In this document: positions 15,580 to 21,976 of the stretch, piece by piece
Layout of the letters: the number at the start of each line of letters is the position of its first letter
How positions within the stretch are numbered: position 1 is the stretch's first letter
Assembly: GCA_937894795.1 (NCBI GenBank)
Contig: CALCQV010000041.1
Span: 1-21,976 of the forward strand
DNA length: 21,976 nucleotides
Reading direction: 5' to 3'
From: an uncultured Bacteroidales bacterium
Lineage (GTDB): Bacteria; Bacteroidota; Bacteroidia; Bacteroidales; Lentimicrobiaceae
The notes under the pieces: model-generated
What the model saw: only the letters and a program-made list of their open reading frames with translations
Told to the model about the DNA's origin: nothing
The model's database searches: none
Translations under genes and position numbers: made by a program

Positions 15580-17335
15580 AAAGACAAATGGTGTAGTTTC
15601 AGGAATCATTGCTAACCTGGTGATGGTTAAAGCAGATGGGCCTGTATCGCAAAATGAAATCTGTTATATTAACCTGGCCGGCGTAAAGCTTATGGCTGAA
15701 GTAATCAAGGTAATAGGCAATATAGCCTATGTGCAGGTATTTGAAAGCACCCGTGGCCTGAAAGTAGGCGATACGGTTGAATTTGAAGGGCACATGCTGG
15801 AAGTTACCTTAGGTCCGGGCATACTTTCGAAAAATTATGACGGCTTGCAGCATGACCTTGATAAAATGGAAGGCACTTTCCTTAGAAGGGGTGAATATAC
15901 AGAGGCAATTAACAGTTCAGATGAGTGGGATTTCAAACCTCTCGCTAAAGTGGGCGACGAAGTAATTGCCGGTTCCTGGCTTGGTGAGGTAAAGGAAAGC
16001 TGGATCAACCATAAAATAATGGTTCCTTTCAAGATGGAAGGGACGTATAGAGTTAAATGGCTGGCAGAAGCCGGTAGTTATGCTGCTTCTGAAACCATGG
16101 CCGTACTTGAAGATGCAAACGGAAGAGAATATCCCGTTACTATGGTTCAGACCTATCCGGTAAAACTTGCCATTAAAGCCTATACGGAGAAACCTCGCCC
16201 ATTCAGACTGATGGAAACAGGCATACGTATCATTGATACCCTCAATCCGATTGTTGAAGGAGGTACAGGTTTTATTCCCGGGCCTTTCGGATCAGGGAAA
16301 ACTGTTTTACAGCATGCATTGTCACGTCAGGCTGACGCTGATTTGATCATTATTGCTGCTTGCGGTGAACGTGCCAATGAGGTAGTTGAAATATTCTATG
16401 AATTTCCTCATTTGGATGACCCGCGTACCGGTCGTAAATTGATGGAGCGTACCACCATCATTGCCAATACCTCAAATATGCCCGTAGCTGCTCGTGAAGC
16501 ATCTGTTTATACTGCAATGACCATTGGCGAATATTATCGCTCGATGGGTCTTAAAGTGCTTCTGCTGGCAGACTCCACTTCCCGCTGGGCCCAAGCGCTT
16601 CGTGAAATGTCAAACCGTATGGAAGAACTTCCCGGACCAGATGCATTCCCTATGGACCTCCCCGCAATCATCAGTAATTTCTATGCACGTGCAGGCTATG
16701 TAAAGCTCAATAATGATGCTACAGGTTCAATTACTTTTATTGGAACAGTATCACCGGCAGGGGGTAACCTCAAAGAACCGGTAACTGAATCAACCAAAAA
16801 AGTGGCTCGTTGTTTCTATGCCTTGTCACAGCAACGTGCCGACAGCAAGAGATATCCCGCAGTGGATCCCATTGATAGTTATTCAAAATACCTGGAATAT
16901 GATGAAGTGAAGGACTATCTTTCAAGTCATGTTTCCGATGAATGGATTAATAAAGTTGAAGAAGCCCGTAACTTATTGATGCGCGGTAAAGAAGCCAATG
17001 AACAAATCAATATTCTTGGTGATGATGGTGTACCCGTTGATTATCACATACGTTTCTGGAGATCTGAAGTTATTGACTTCATTATTCTGCAGCAGGATGC
17101 ATTTGATAAGATTGACAGCTCTACCCCAATGAAGCGTCAGCAGTATATGCTTGACCTGGTGCTGAATATTTGTAATACCCCTCTTGAGTTTGATTCATTT
17201 GATGAAGTAAATCCATTCTTCAAGCGCGTAATAAATACCCTTAAGCAGATGAACTACTCTGAATTTGAATCAGAGGCGTTCAACAATTTTGAAAAAGAAT
17301 TAATAGCCACTTTGAAGGAAAGGAAAGCAGCCTGA
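15566..17335 (+). CDS. atpA: V/A-type ATPase catalytic subunit A
   Basis: A 589-residue nucleotide-binding catalytic subunit of the A3B3 head. The P-loop is GPFGSGKT (239-246, K245). The catalytic Glu is in CGERANEVVE (E268), 23 residues after the P-loop Lys as in E. hirae NtpA. A Walker B-like strand, VLLLADSTSRWAQALREMSNR, starts near 331. The A-specific insert (about 110-200) that distinguishes it from F-type beta is present. I chose the ATG at 15566; the GTG just before it (15563) is less likely. The stop codon overlaps the atpB start by one base (TGATG). Length and motifs are normal for the family. Confidence 0.96.
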   Translation: MEKSKKTNGVVSGIIANLVMVKADGPVSQNEICYINLAGVKLMAEVIKVIGNIAYVQVFESTRGLKVGDTVEFEGHMLEVTLGPGILSKNYDGLQHDLDKMEGTFLRRGEYTEAINSSDEWDFKPLAKVGDEVIAGSWLGEVKESWINHKIMVPFKMEGTYRVKWLAEAGSYAASETMAVLEDANGREYPVTMVQTYPVKLAIKAYTEKPRPFRLMETGIRIIDTLNPIVEGGTGFIPGPFGSGKTVLQHALSRQADADLIIIAACGERANEVVEIFYEFPHLDDPRTGRKLMERTTIIANTSNMPVAAREASVYTAMTIGEYYRSMGLKVLLLADSTSRWAQALREMSNRMEELPGPDAFPMDLPAIISNFYARAGYVKLNNDATGSITFIGTVSPAGGNLKEPVTESTKKVARCFYALSQQRADSKRYPAVDPIDSYSKYLEYDEVKDYLSSHVSDEWINKVEEARNLLMRGKEANEQINILGDDGVPVDYHIRFWRSEVIDFIILQQDAFDKIDSSTPMKRQQYMLDLVLNICNTPLEFDSFDEVNPFFKRVINTLKQMNYSEFESEAFNNFEKELIATLKERKAA

Positions 17336-18663
17336 TGGAAACTATAGCATTCAAAAAAATATATACTAAACTAACTCAAATTACCAAGGCCACCTGTACA
17401 CTTCAGGCATCAGGCATTGGCTATGATGAAATGGCTGAAGTTAATGGCCGTCTGGCACAGGTTGTTAAAATCAATGGTGATAATATCACACTACAGATTT
17501 TCTCAGGTACTGAGGGCATCCCAACCAATGCAGAAGTGACCTTCCTTGGCAGGCCACCTATGCTGAAAGTAGGGGAGGATCTGGCAGGTCGTTTCTTCAA
17601 TGCTTACGGCCAACCCATTGATGGAGGCCCTGAGGTGGAAGGAGAAGAGCGTGAAATTGGCGGCCCATCTGTGAATCCGGTGCGTCGTTTGCAACCGTCT
17701 GATCTCATTCCTACCGGTATTGCCGGTATTGACCTGAATAATACACTTGTTACCGGACAGAAAATACCATTCTTTGCTGACCCTGATCAACCATTCAACC
17801 AGGTAATGGCAATGGTGGCCCTTCGTGCCAAAGCTGATAAAATCATTCTGGGCGGCATGGGCTTGACAAACGACGATTACCTCTATTATAAGAATGTATT
17901 TGATAACGCAGGGGCTCTTGATCGTATCATCAGTTTTGTAAACACTACTGAGAATCCTCCGGTTGAGCGACTTCTGGTACCTGATATGGCGCTAACGGCT
18001 GCTGAGTATTTTGCCTACGATAAGAAAGAAACCGTATTGGTATTGCTGACTGATATGACACTATACGCTGATGCATTAAGCATTGTGTCAAACCGTATGG
18101 ACCAGATTCCTTCAAAAGATAGTATGCCCGGTTCACTGTACAGCGATCTGGCAAAGATCTATGAAAAAGCAGTGCAGTTCCCCGACGGTGGTTCCATTAC
18201 AATTATTGCAGTAACCACACTATCAGGTGGTGACATTACCCATGCTATTCCTGATAATACCGGATATATCACTGAAGGTCAGTTATTCCTTCGTCGTGAT
18301 TCTGATATAGGCAAAGTAATCATCGACCCATTCCGCTCATTGTCGCGATTGAAGCAGTTGGTTATCGGTAAGCAAACCAGAGCCGACCATCCGCAGGTTA
18401 TGAATGCTGCCGTTCGATTGTATGCCGATGCGGCCAATGCAAAAACCAAACTGGAGAATGGTTTTGACCTTACTGCCTACGATGAGAGGACTATGCAATT
18501 TGCCCGTAATTACTCCCAAAGCCTTCTGGCTATAGATGTCAATATTGATACAACTCAAATGCTTGATACTGCATGGAACCTGTTTGCCAGGTACTTCTCA
18601 AAGGCAGAAGTGGGTATAAAGCAGGAGTTTGTAGATCTGTACTGGCCGGAGGAGAAAAAATGA
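17335..18663 (+). CDS. atpB: V/A-type ATPase subunit B (non-catalytic)
   Basis: A 442-residue subunit that alternates with A in the head. It has the N-terminal beta-barrel (GRLAQVVKINGDNITLQIF), then a degenerate nucleotide-binding region where the P-loop is replaced (PFFADPDQPFNQ, about 145-155), as is usual for B. PGSLYSDLAKIYEKA lies near 265-279. The likely arginine finger that completes the A-site is R338 in SLSRLKQL, which corresponds to R350 of E. hirae NtpB. The C-terminal helical bundle ends in DLYWPEEKK. The start overlaps the atpA stop by one base. Subunit D begins 7 nt downstream. Confidence 0.95.
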   Translation: METIAFKKIYTKLTQITKATCTLQASGIGYDEMAEVNGRLAQVVKINGDNITLQIFSGTEGIPTNAEVTFLGRPPMLKVGEDLAGRFFNAYGQPIDGGPEVEGEEREIGGPSVNPVRRLQPSDLIPTGIAGIDLNNTLVTGQKIPFFADPDQPFNQVMAMVALRAKADKIILGGMGLTNDDYLYYKNVFDNAGALDRIISFVNTTENPPVERLLVPDMALTAAEYFAYDKKETVLVLLTDMTLYADALSIVSNRMDQIPSKDSMPGSLYSDLAKIYEKAVQFPDGGSITIIAVTTLSGGDITHAIPDNTGYITEGQLFLRRDSDIGKVIIDPFRSLSRLKQLVIGKQTRADHPQVMNAAVRLYADAANAKTKLENGFDLTAYDERTMQFARNYSQSLLAIDVNIDTTQMLDTAWNLFARYFSKAEVGIKQEFVDLYWPEEKK

Positions 18664-18670
18664 TGTCACT

Positions 18671-19270
18671 ATGGCAATAAAATTTCAATATAACAAAACA
18701 TCACTTCAGGAGCTAAACAAGCAGCTCAAGGTGCGTGTTCGTGCATTGCCTACCATTAAGAACAAGGAATCGGCATTACGTATGGAAGTAAAGAAATCCA
18801 AAGATACTGCCCATTCCTTTGAACAGCAGATGGAAAGCAGTGTTCGGGCTTATTCTTCCATGTCGCGCTTCTGGAATGAATTTGATAAAGAATTAGTGAA
18901 GGTTGATGATGTAACCCTGTCAATCAAGAAGATTGCAGGAGTAAGAATCCCTATTCTTGAAGATGTAAAGTTCAGTATTCGTGAATACAATTTGTACAAT
19001 TCCCCTGCATGGTATACTGAAGGCATTGAAATAATCAAGAACCTGGCAAAAGTAGGTATTGAGCGTGAATTTCATTTGCGCACCATGCATTTGCTGGACC
19101 ATGCACGCAGGAAAACTACACAGAAGGTGAATCTGTATGAGAAAGTACAGATACCCGGTTATGAAGAGGCAATCCGTAAAATTAAACGCTTCATGGAAGA
19201 TGAGGAGAACCTCTCAAAATCGGCTCAGAAAATTGTTAAAACCCGTCAATCAATGGAGGCTGTGCTATGA
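18671..19270 (+). CDS. atpD: V/A-type ATPase subunit D (central shaft)
   Basis: A 199-residue rotor-shaft subunit. It shows the expected pair of long terminal helices: the N-terminal KTSLQELNKQLKVRVRALPTIKNKE and the C-terminal EEAIRKIKRFMEDEENLSKSAQKIVKTR-type segments (each is longer in the protein). Between them is a small globular part around IKKIAGVRIPILEDV. Length is normal for the family. Its usual shaft partner, subunit F, is not encoded in the operon. The stop overlaps the start of subunit I by four bases (ATGA). Confidence 0.9.
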   Translation: MAIKFQYNKTSLQELNKQLKVRVRALPTIKNKESALRMEVKKSKDTAHSFEQQMESSVRAYSSMSRFWNEFDKELVKVDDVTLSIKKIAGVRIPILEDVKFSIREYNLYNSPAWYTEGIEIIKNLAKVGIEREFHLRTMHLLDHARRKTTQKVNLYEKVQIPGYEEAIRKIKRFMEDEENLSKSAQKIVKTRQSMEAVL

Positions 19271-21036
19271 TTGTACCCATGTATAAGTACTCCTTTGTAG
19301 TGTACCACCGGGAGTACAATGAGTTTCTTAAAAAGATAGCAGAGCTTGGAGTAGTGGATGTTTCAATCAATAGGAATGATATTGATGATAATATCCGTAC
19401 CAAGATGCTTCTAAGTGCACAGATAAATGATCTGGTGCGTACGCTTACCAATCGTAAAGTGAGTCCTGTTCAGGATTTTACACCTAAAGAAGGCGTTGAA
19501 GTAATTAGCGAAGTCAAGGATATCCAGGCAAGCATTGATAAGTTAATTCATCAGGCAGCACTGATAAAAAAGGAACTTACCTTGGCAGAACCTTGGGGTG
19601 ATTATTCAACTGAATTAATTCAAAAGTTGTACGATGAAGGGTATACCATTCGCTTCTTTATTACCCCTGAGCGGCTCTTTACCAATGAATTAAGACAGAA
19701 TGAGCATGTTATTGAAATTAAACGGTTTCAAACAAACATCTATTTTATTGCAATTCAGCACAAAGATGAGGTTTTGGATATAGACGCCGATGAAATCAAG
19801 ATTCCTGCCCAATCGCCGGTGCAACTCAGGGAAGCATTTAAAGACATAGAACAGCAGATTGCAGAAGCCAATCAAAAGCTTGATACCATAGCTGCTGCTT
19901 ATATCCCTGTTTTGGAGGAATCAAGGAAACGGGTAATGGAGGAGATTGATTACCAACAGGTATTGCTTAAAACGATGCGTCAGGTTGATGATAAATTGTG
20001 TATCCTTACCGGTTATGTCCCTGTTTCAGATGATGAGCAATTAGAAATGTATCTGTCAGATTCTGATGTTATTCACTATAAGGAGAAACCTGTTCCTGAT
20101 GACAATCCACCCATACTTTTGAAGAATGGCTGGTTTTCCAGATTATTTGAACCCATTTCAGAGATATTTTCCCTGCCAAGTTATGGGGAGATGGACTTAA
20201 CACCATTTTTCGCCCCATTCTTTATGATGTTCTTTGGATTTTGTATGGGTGACTTTGCGTATGGTGTTATTTTTGTGCTTGCCGGAGTGCTCCTGCGTAA
20301 TCGGGTATCCGCTTCATTAAAACCATATCTCACTCTGGCAATCTTTCTGGGTATTGGAACAATGATATTTGGTGTGGTGACCGGAACCCTGTTAGGATTC
20401 AATATGGATGAAATAGCTGCTTTGAAACCTTTCCATAAGCTGATGCTTGATGATACGACTGTGTTTTATCTGGCTTTAGGAATCGGACTGGTGCAAATCA
20501 TTTATGGAATGGTTATACAAGCATATTCGAGAGCAAAGCAATTTGGATTTCAGTATGCTTTGTCGCTTATTGGTATAATCATTGGTGTTTTTGCATTAAT
20601 TGACATGACCCTGGTCAAAATGGGTGGTGAGTATTCAAAGTTTGGCTTATATGCCGGCGTATTCCTCATGTTATTTTTCAGTGATCCCGGCATTTCTATT
20701 CCCGCAAGAATAGGTAAGGGATTATGGGATCTGTACAGCACCATAACCGGTATTTTTGGTGACGTGTTATCATATATCCGGTTGTTTGCCTTAAGTGCTT
20801 CAGGAGGTATCCTTGGCTATGTTATAAACAGTATTTCATTGCCATTGCTTGATAGCATACCCATTCTCGGACCGGTACTCTTCATCATAGTTATGATAGT
20901 TGGTCATGGAGCAAATATTGCCTTATCAGGATTAGGTGCATTTGTACATCCGATGCGTCTTACATTCGTAGAATTTTACAAAAATGCCGGATTTGTAGGA
21001 GGTGGTAAAAAATATAATCCGTATTCTAAACATTAA
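19267..21036 (+). CDS. atpI: V/A-type ATPase subunit I (membrane stator, 'a'-type)
   Basis: A 589-residue membrane stator that carries the ion half-channels. The N-terminal half (about 1-300) is cytoplasmic with coiled-coil segments (AFKDIEQQIAEANQKLDTI). The C-terminal half has about seven transmembrane helices from residue 310. The Arg expected to face the ring carboxylate is R505 in LSYIRLFALS. A second conserved cluster follows in the last helix (H561, R564, E569 in HPMRLTFVEF). It is slightly shorter than E. hirae NtpI (about 660 residues). The ATG at 19267 overlaps the subunit D stop. Confidence 0.95.
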   Translation: MIVPMYKYSFVVYHREYNEFLKKIAELGVVDVSINRNDIDDNIRTKMLLSAQINDLVRTLTNRKVSPVQDFTPKEGVEVISEVKDIQASIDKLIHQAALIKKELTLAEPWGDYSTELIQKLYDEGYTIRFFITPERLFTNELRQNEHVIEIKRFQTNIYFIAIQHKDEVLDIDADEIKIPAQSPVQLREAFKDIEQQIAEANQKLDTIAAAYIPVLEESRKRVMEEIDYQQVLLKTMRQVDDKLCILTGYVPVSDDEQLEMYLSDSDVIHYKEKPVPDDNPPILLKNGWFSRLFEPISEIFSLPSYGEMDLTPFFAPFFMMFFGFCMGDFAYGVIFVLAGVLLRNRVSASLKPYLTLAIFLGIGTMIFGVVTGTLLGFNMDEIAALKPFHKLMLDDTTVFYLALGIGLVQIIYGMVIQAYSRAKQFGFQYALSLIGIIIGVFALIDMTLVKMGGEYSKFGLYAGVFLMLFFSDPGISIPARIGKGLWDLYSTITGIFGDVLSYIRLFALSASGGILGYVINSISLPLLDSIPILGPVLFIIVMIVGHGANIALSGLGAFVHPMRLTFVEFYKNAGFVGGGKKYNPYSKH

Positions 21037-21076
21037 TAATTAAAACAATCAATCCATTCAATAAAACTAATTAATC

Positions 21077-21085
21077 AGAGGAGAG
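21077..21085 (+). promoter_or_regulatory. Strong Shine-Dalgarno sequence before atpK
   Basis: AGAGGAGAG, with the core AGGAG 9 nt before the ATG, sits at the end of a 56-nt AT-rich leader (21037-21092). It is the only clear, well-spaced Shine-Dalgarno sequence I see in the window. The other operon genes rely on stop-start overlap or have none. Confidence 0.6.
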
Positions 21086-21092
21086 AAAAATT

Positions 21093-21548
21093 ATGTCAAC
21101 TGCTATTATTCTGGCCTATATAGGTCTTGCACTGATGGTTGTCCTTTCAGGTATCGGAAGTTCAATTGGCGTTGTTATTGGCGGCAATGCAACCATAGGA
21201 GCGCTTAAAAAGAAAGATGATGCATTTGGCAGCTATATGCTGCTGAGCGCACTACCCGGTACACAGGGCCTTTATGGGTTTGCCGGATTTTTTATTATAA
21301 ATTCATCAGGAGTCATTGCTCCTGAAATGACTCTTTTACAGGGGATGGCTATTCTGGCTGCCGGCCTTGCATTAGGAACAGTAGGACTGATCTCTGCAAT
21401 AGTACAGGGCCGTGTTTGTGCCAATGGTATTGCATCTATAGCTTCAGGTTTTGATGTATTTGGTAAGACCATGGTACTTGCTGTATTCCCTGAGCTCTAT
21501 GCTATTGTTGCTTTTGCTGCAACCTTCCTGATTTCTTCGGGACTTTAA
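21093..21548 (+). CDS. atpK: V/A-type ATPase subunit K (rotor ring proteolipid)
   Basis: A 151-residue ring subunit with two helical hairpins (four transmembrane helices). The first hairpin carries LPGTQG (L54, T57, Q58), and the second has Q105 (AIVQGR) and the ion-binding E134 (VFPELYAI). These match the Na+ ligands of E. hirae NtpK (L61, T64, Q65, Q110, E139), including the 29-residue Q-E spacing. Only the second hairpin has the carboxylate, as in other V-type rings. It has its own leader and strong ribosome-binding site. It is the last gene of the operon and is followed 22 bases later by a terminator. Confidence 0.95.
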   Translation: MSTAIILAYIGLALMVVLSGIGSSIGVVIGGNATIGALKKKDDAFGSYMLLSALPGTQGLYGFAGFFIINSSGVIAPEMTLLQGMAILAAGLALGTVGLISAIVQGRVCANGIASIASGFDVFGKTMVLAVFPELYAIVAFAATFLISSGL

Positions 21549-21570
21549 TATTACCTGGAACTAAAACTTA

Positions 21571-21606
21571 AAAAGAGGCCTCCACAAATGTGGTGGCCTC
21601 TTTTTT
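21571..21606 (+). terminator. Rho-independent terminator of the V/A-ATPase operon
   Basis: A 12-position stem, AGAGGCCTCCAC against GTGGTGGCCTCT, with one T-T mismatch and a 4-nt AAAT loop, followed by seven T. A run of A precedes it, so it could act weakly in the other direction too. It closes the ATPase operon. Confidence 0.9.
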
Positions 21607-21624
21607 ATTTACGGTGGCCTCTAT

Positions 21625-21687
21625 TTTAAACATTTTCGGAATCTAATCCAAGAAAGTTTAAACATTTTCGGAATTCAATCCAAAAAG
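21625..21687. repeat. Two adjacent 32-bp direct repeats
   Basis: Copies at 21625-21656 and 21657-21687 share TTTAAACATTTTCGGAAT, followed by a slightly different AATCCAA-A-rich half. They lie directly between the terminator and the 10-bp array and do not encode protein. Confidence 0.75.
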
Positions 21688-21690
21688 TTG

Positions 21691-21748
21691 TTCAAAATGG
21701 TTCAAAATGGTTCAAAGTTGTTCAAAATGGTTCAAAATGGTTCAATGG
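21691..21748. repeat. 10-bp tandem array of TTCAAAATGG with a 30-bp higher order
   Basis: Six units: two TTCAAAATGG, one TTCAAAGTTG, two TTCAAAATGG, then a shortened TTCAATGG. The variant third unit gives a 30-bp super-repeat. Short TTCAA-type repeats of this kind occur between genes in some Bacteroidota. Confidence 0.85.
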
Positions 21749-21875
21749 TAAGTTGAGTATTACCGAAAGCTGACTTTATAACGTTTTGTTGGGGTTGGGA
21801 TTCATTTGGATCCGGTTACTACACGCAAAGTATTCTCTAAATATCATCTAACTAGTCACCTTGTAAATTTAATAT

Positions 21876-21919
21876 AGTGGGTAATTAGTGGGTGGTAAGT
21901 GGATAGTAAGTGGGTTAAA
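21876..21919. repeat. Four tandem 11-bp iteron-like repeats (AGTGGRT core)
   Basis: Four adjoining 11-bp units begin AGTGGGT, AGTGGGT, AGTGGAT and AGTGGGT, with variable A/T/G-rich tails. The constant helical-turn spacing would put each core on the same DNA face. The function is unknown. Confidence 0.65.
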
Positions 21920-21976
21920 ATTGTATGTCGTCAAACCAATGTGCACCATTTAGGGTCATAAATTAAGGTGTGAACA

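Larger units (their letters stand above)
21549..21976. other. Non-coding end of the window, rich in short tandem repeats
   Basis: There are 428 bases without a credible gene. The longest frames near the end are about 14 codons. In order it holds the ATPase-operon terminator, a second copy of the terminator's 3' arm (GGTGGCCTCT at 21613-21622), two 32-bp repeats, a 10-bp tandem array, about 130 bases with no structure I can see, and four 11-bp repeats. No tRNA or promoter is evident. Confidence 0.7.

Noticed and set aside
18655..18670. Alternative start for subunit D at ATGATG directly after the GGAGGAG near 18650
   Set aside because: Both ATGs there run into a stop after a few codons. The ATG at 18671 opens the full subunit D frame.
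21625..21919. CRISPR array
   Set aside because: Repeats are directly adjacent with no unique spacers, units differ in length between families, and no cas gene is present.
21746..21976. Small protein or truncated transposase gene at the window end
   Set aside because: All frames are broken by stops. The best candidate on the minus strand is only 14 codons and has a stop just upstream.

Overview
The window looks like a piece of a Bacteroidota chromosome, probably a Bacteroidales-type anaerobe. The evidence is indirect: AT-rich coding DNA; five intergenic promoters with the Bacteroidota -7 element TAnnTTTG; almost no Shine-Dalgarno sequences; lipoproteins with short signal peptides; and a V/A-type ATPase operon that includes a DUF2764 gene. 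I see no rRNA, tRNA, CRISPR array or insertion sequence. About 95% of the window is coding.

Layout. (1) 1-1338: 3' part of an S41 carboxy-terminal processing protease, cut by the window edge, then a terminator. (2) 1479-2465: a dihydroorotate-dehydrogenase-like flavoprotein that lacks the catalytic Cys. (3) 2546-6620: a sigma-54-dependent response regulator on + and a hybrid histidine kinase (HisKA-HATPase-REC-HPt) on -. They converge with one base between the stop codons and form a plausible four-step phosphorelay. (4) 6694-7563 (-): a coiled-coil lipoprotein of unknown function, ending in a terminator whose hairpin covers the most upstream possible kinase start. (5) 7789-10345: a Zn/Mn-family metal ABC importer operon (binding lipoprotein, ATPase, permease), divergent from the lipoprotein, with a small inverted repeat just upstream of its promoter. 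(6) 10370-11899: guaA, with a promoter so close that the mRNA may be leaderless. (7) 11931-13985: an exported protein with four LysM repeats fused to a type-1 periplasmic-binding-protein-like domain. (8) 14105-21548: a compact seven-gene V/A-type ATPase operon, E - DUF2764 - A - B - D - I - K, from a TAnnTTTG promoter to a strong terminator. (9) 21549-21976: 428 non-coding bases holding the terminator and three families of short tandem repeats.

How the genes work together. The ATPase operon is the main system. It encodes the catalytic head (A3B3), shaft (D), one peripheral stalk protein (E), stator (I) and rotor ring (K). No recognisable C, F or G subunits are present, and DUF2764 occupies the place of C. 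The ring protein has the full set of side chains that bind Na+ in Enterococcus hirae NtpK, so the machine may be Na+-coupled. The ring gene is also the only one with a clear Shine-Dalgarno sequence and a long AT-rich leader, which fits the need for many copies per complex. A 19-bp palindrome lies upstream of the operon promoter.

Nothing here is clearly a wholly new system. The points most worth a second look are the reduced ATPase and its ring, the palindrome upstream of it, the LysM/binding-protein fusion, the Cys-less DHOD-like protein, the metal importer's operator candidate and His-rich repeat tail, and the repeat-rich end of the window.
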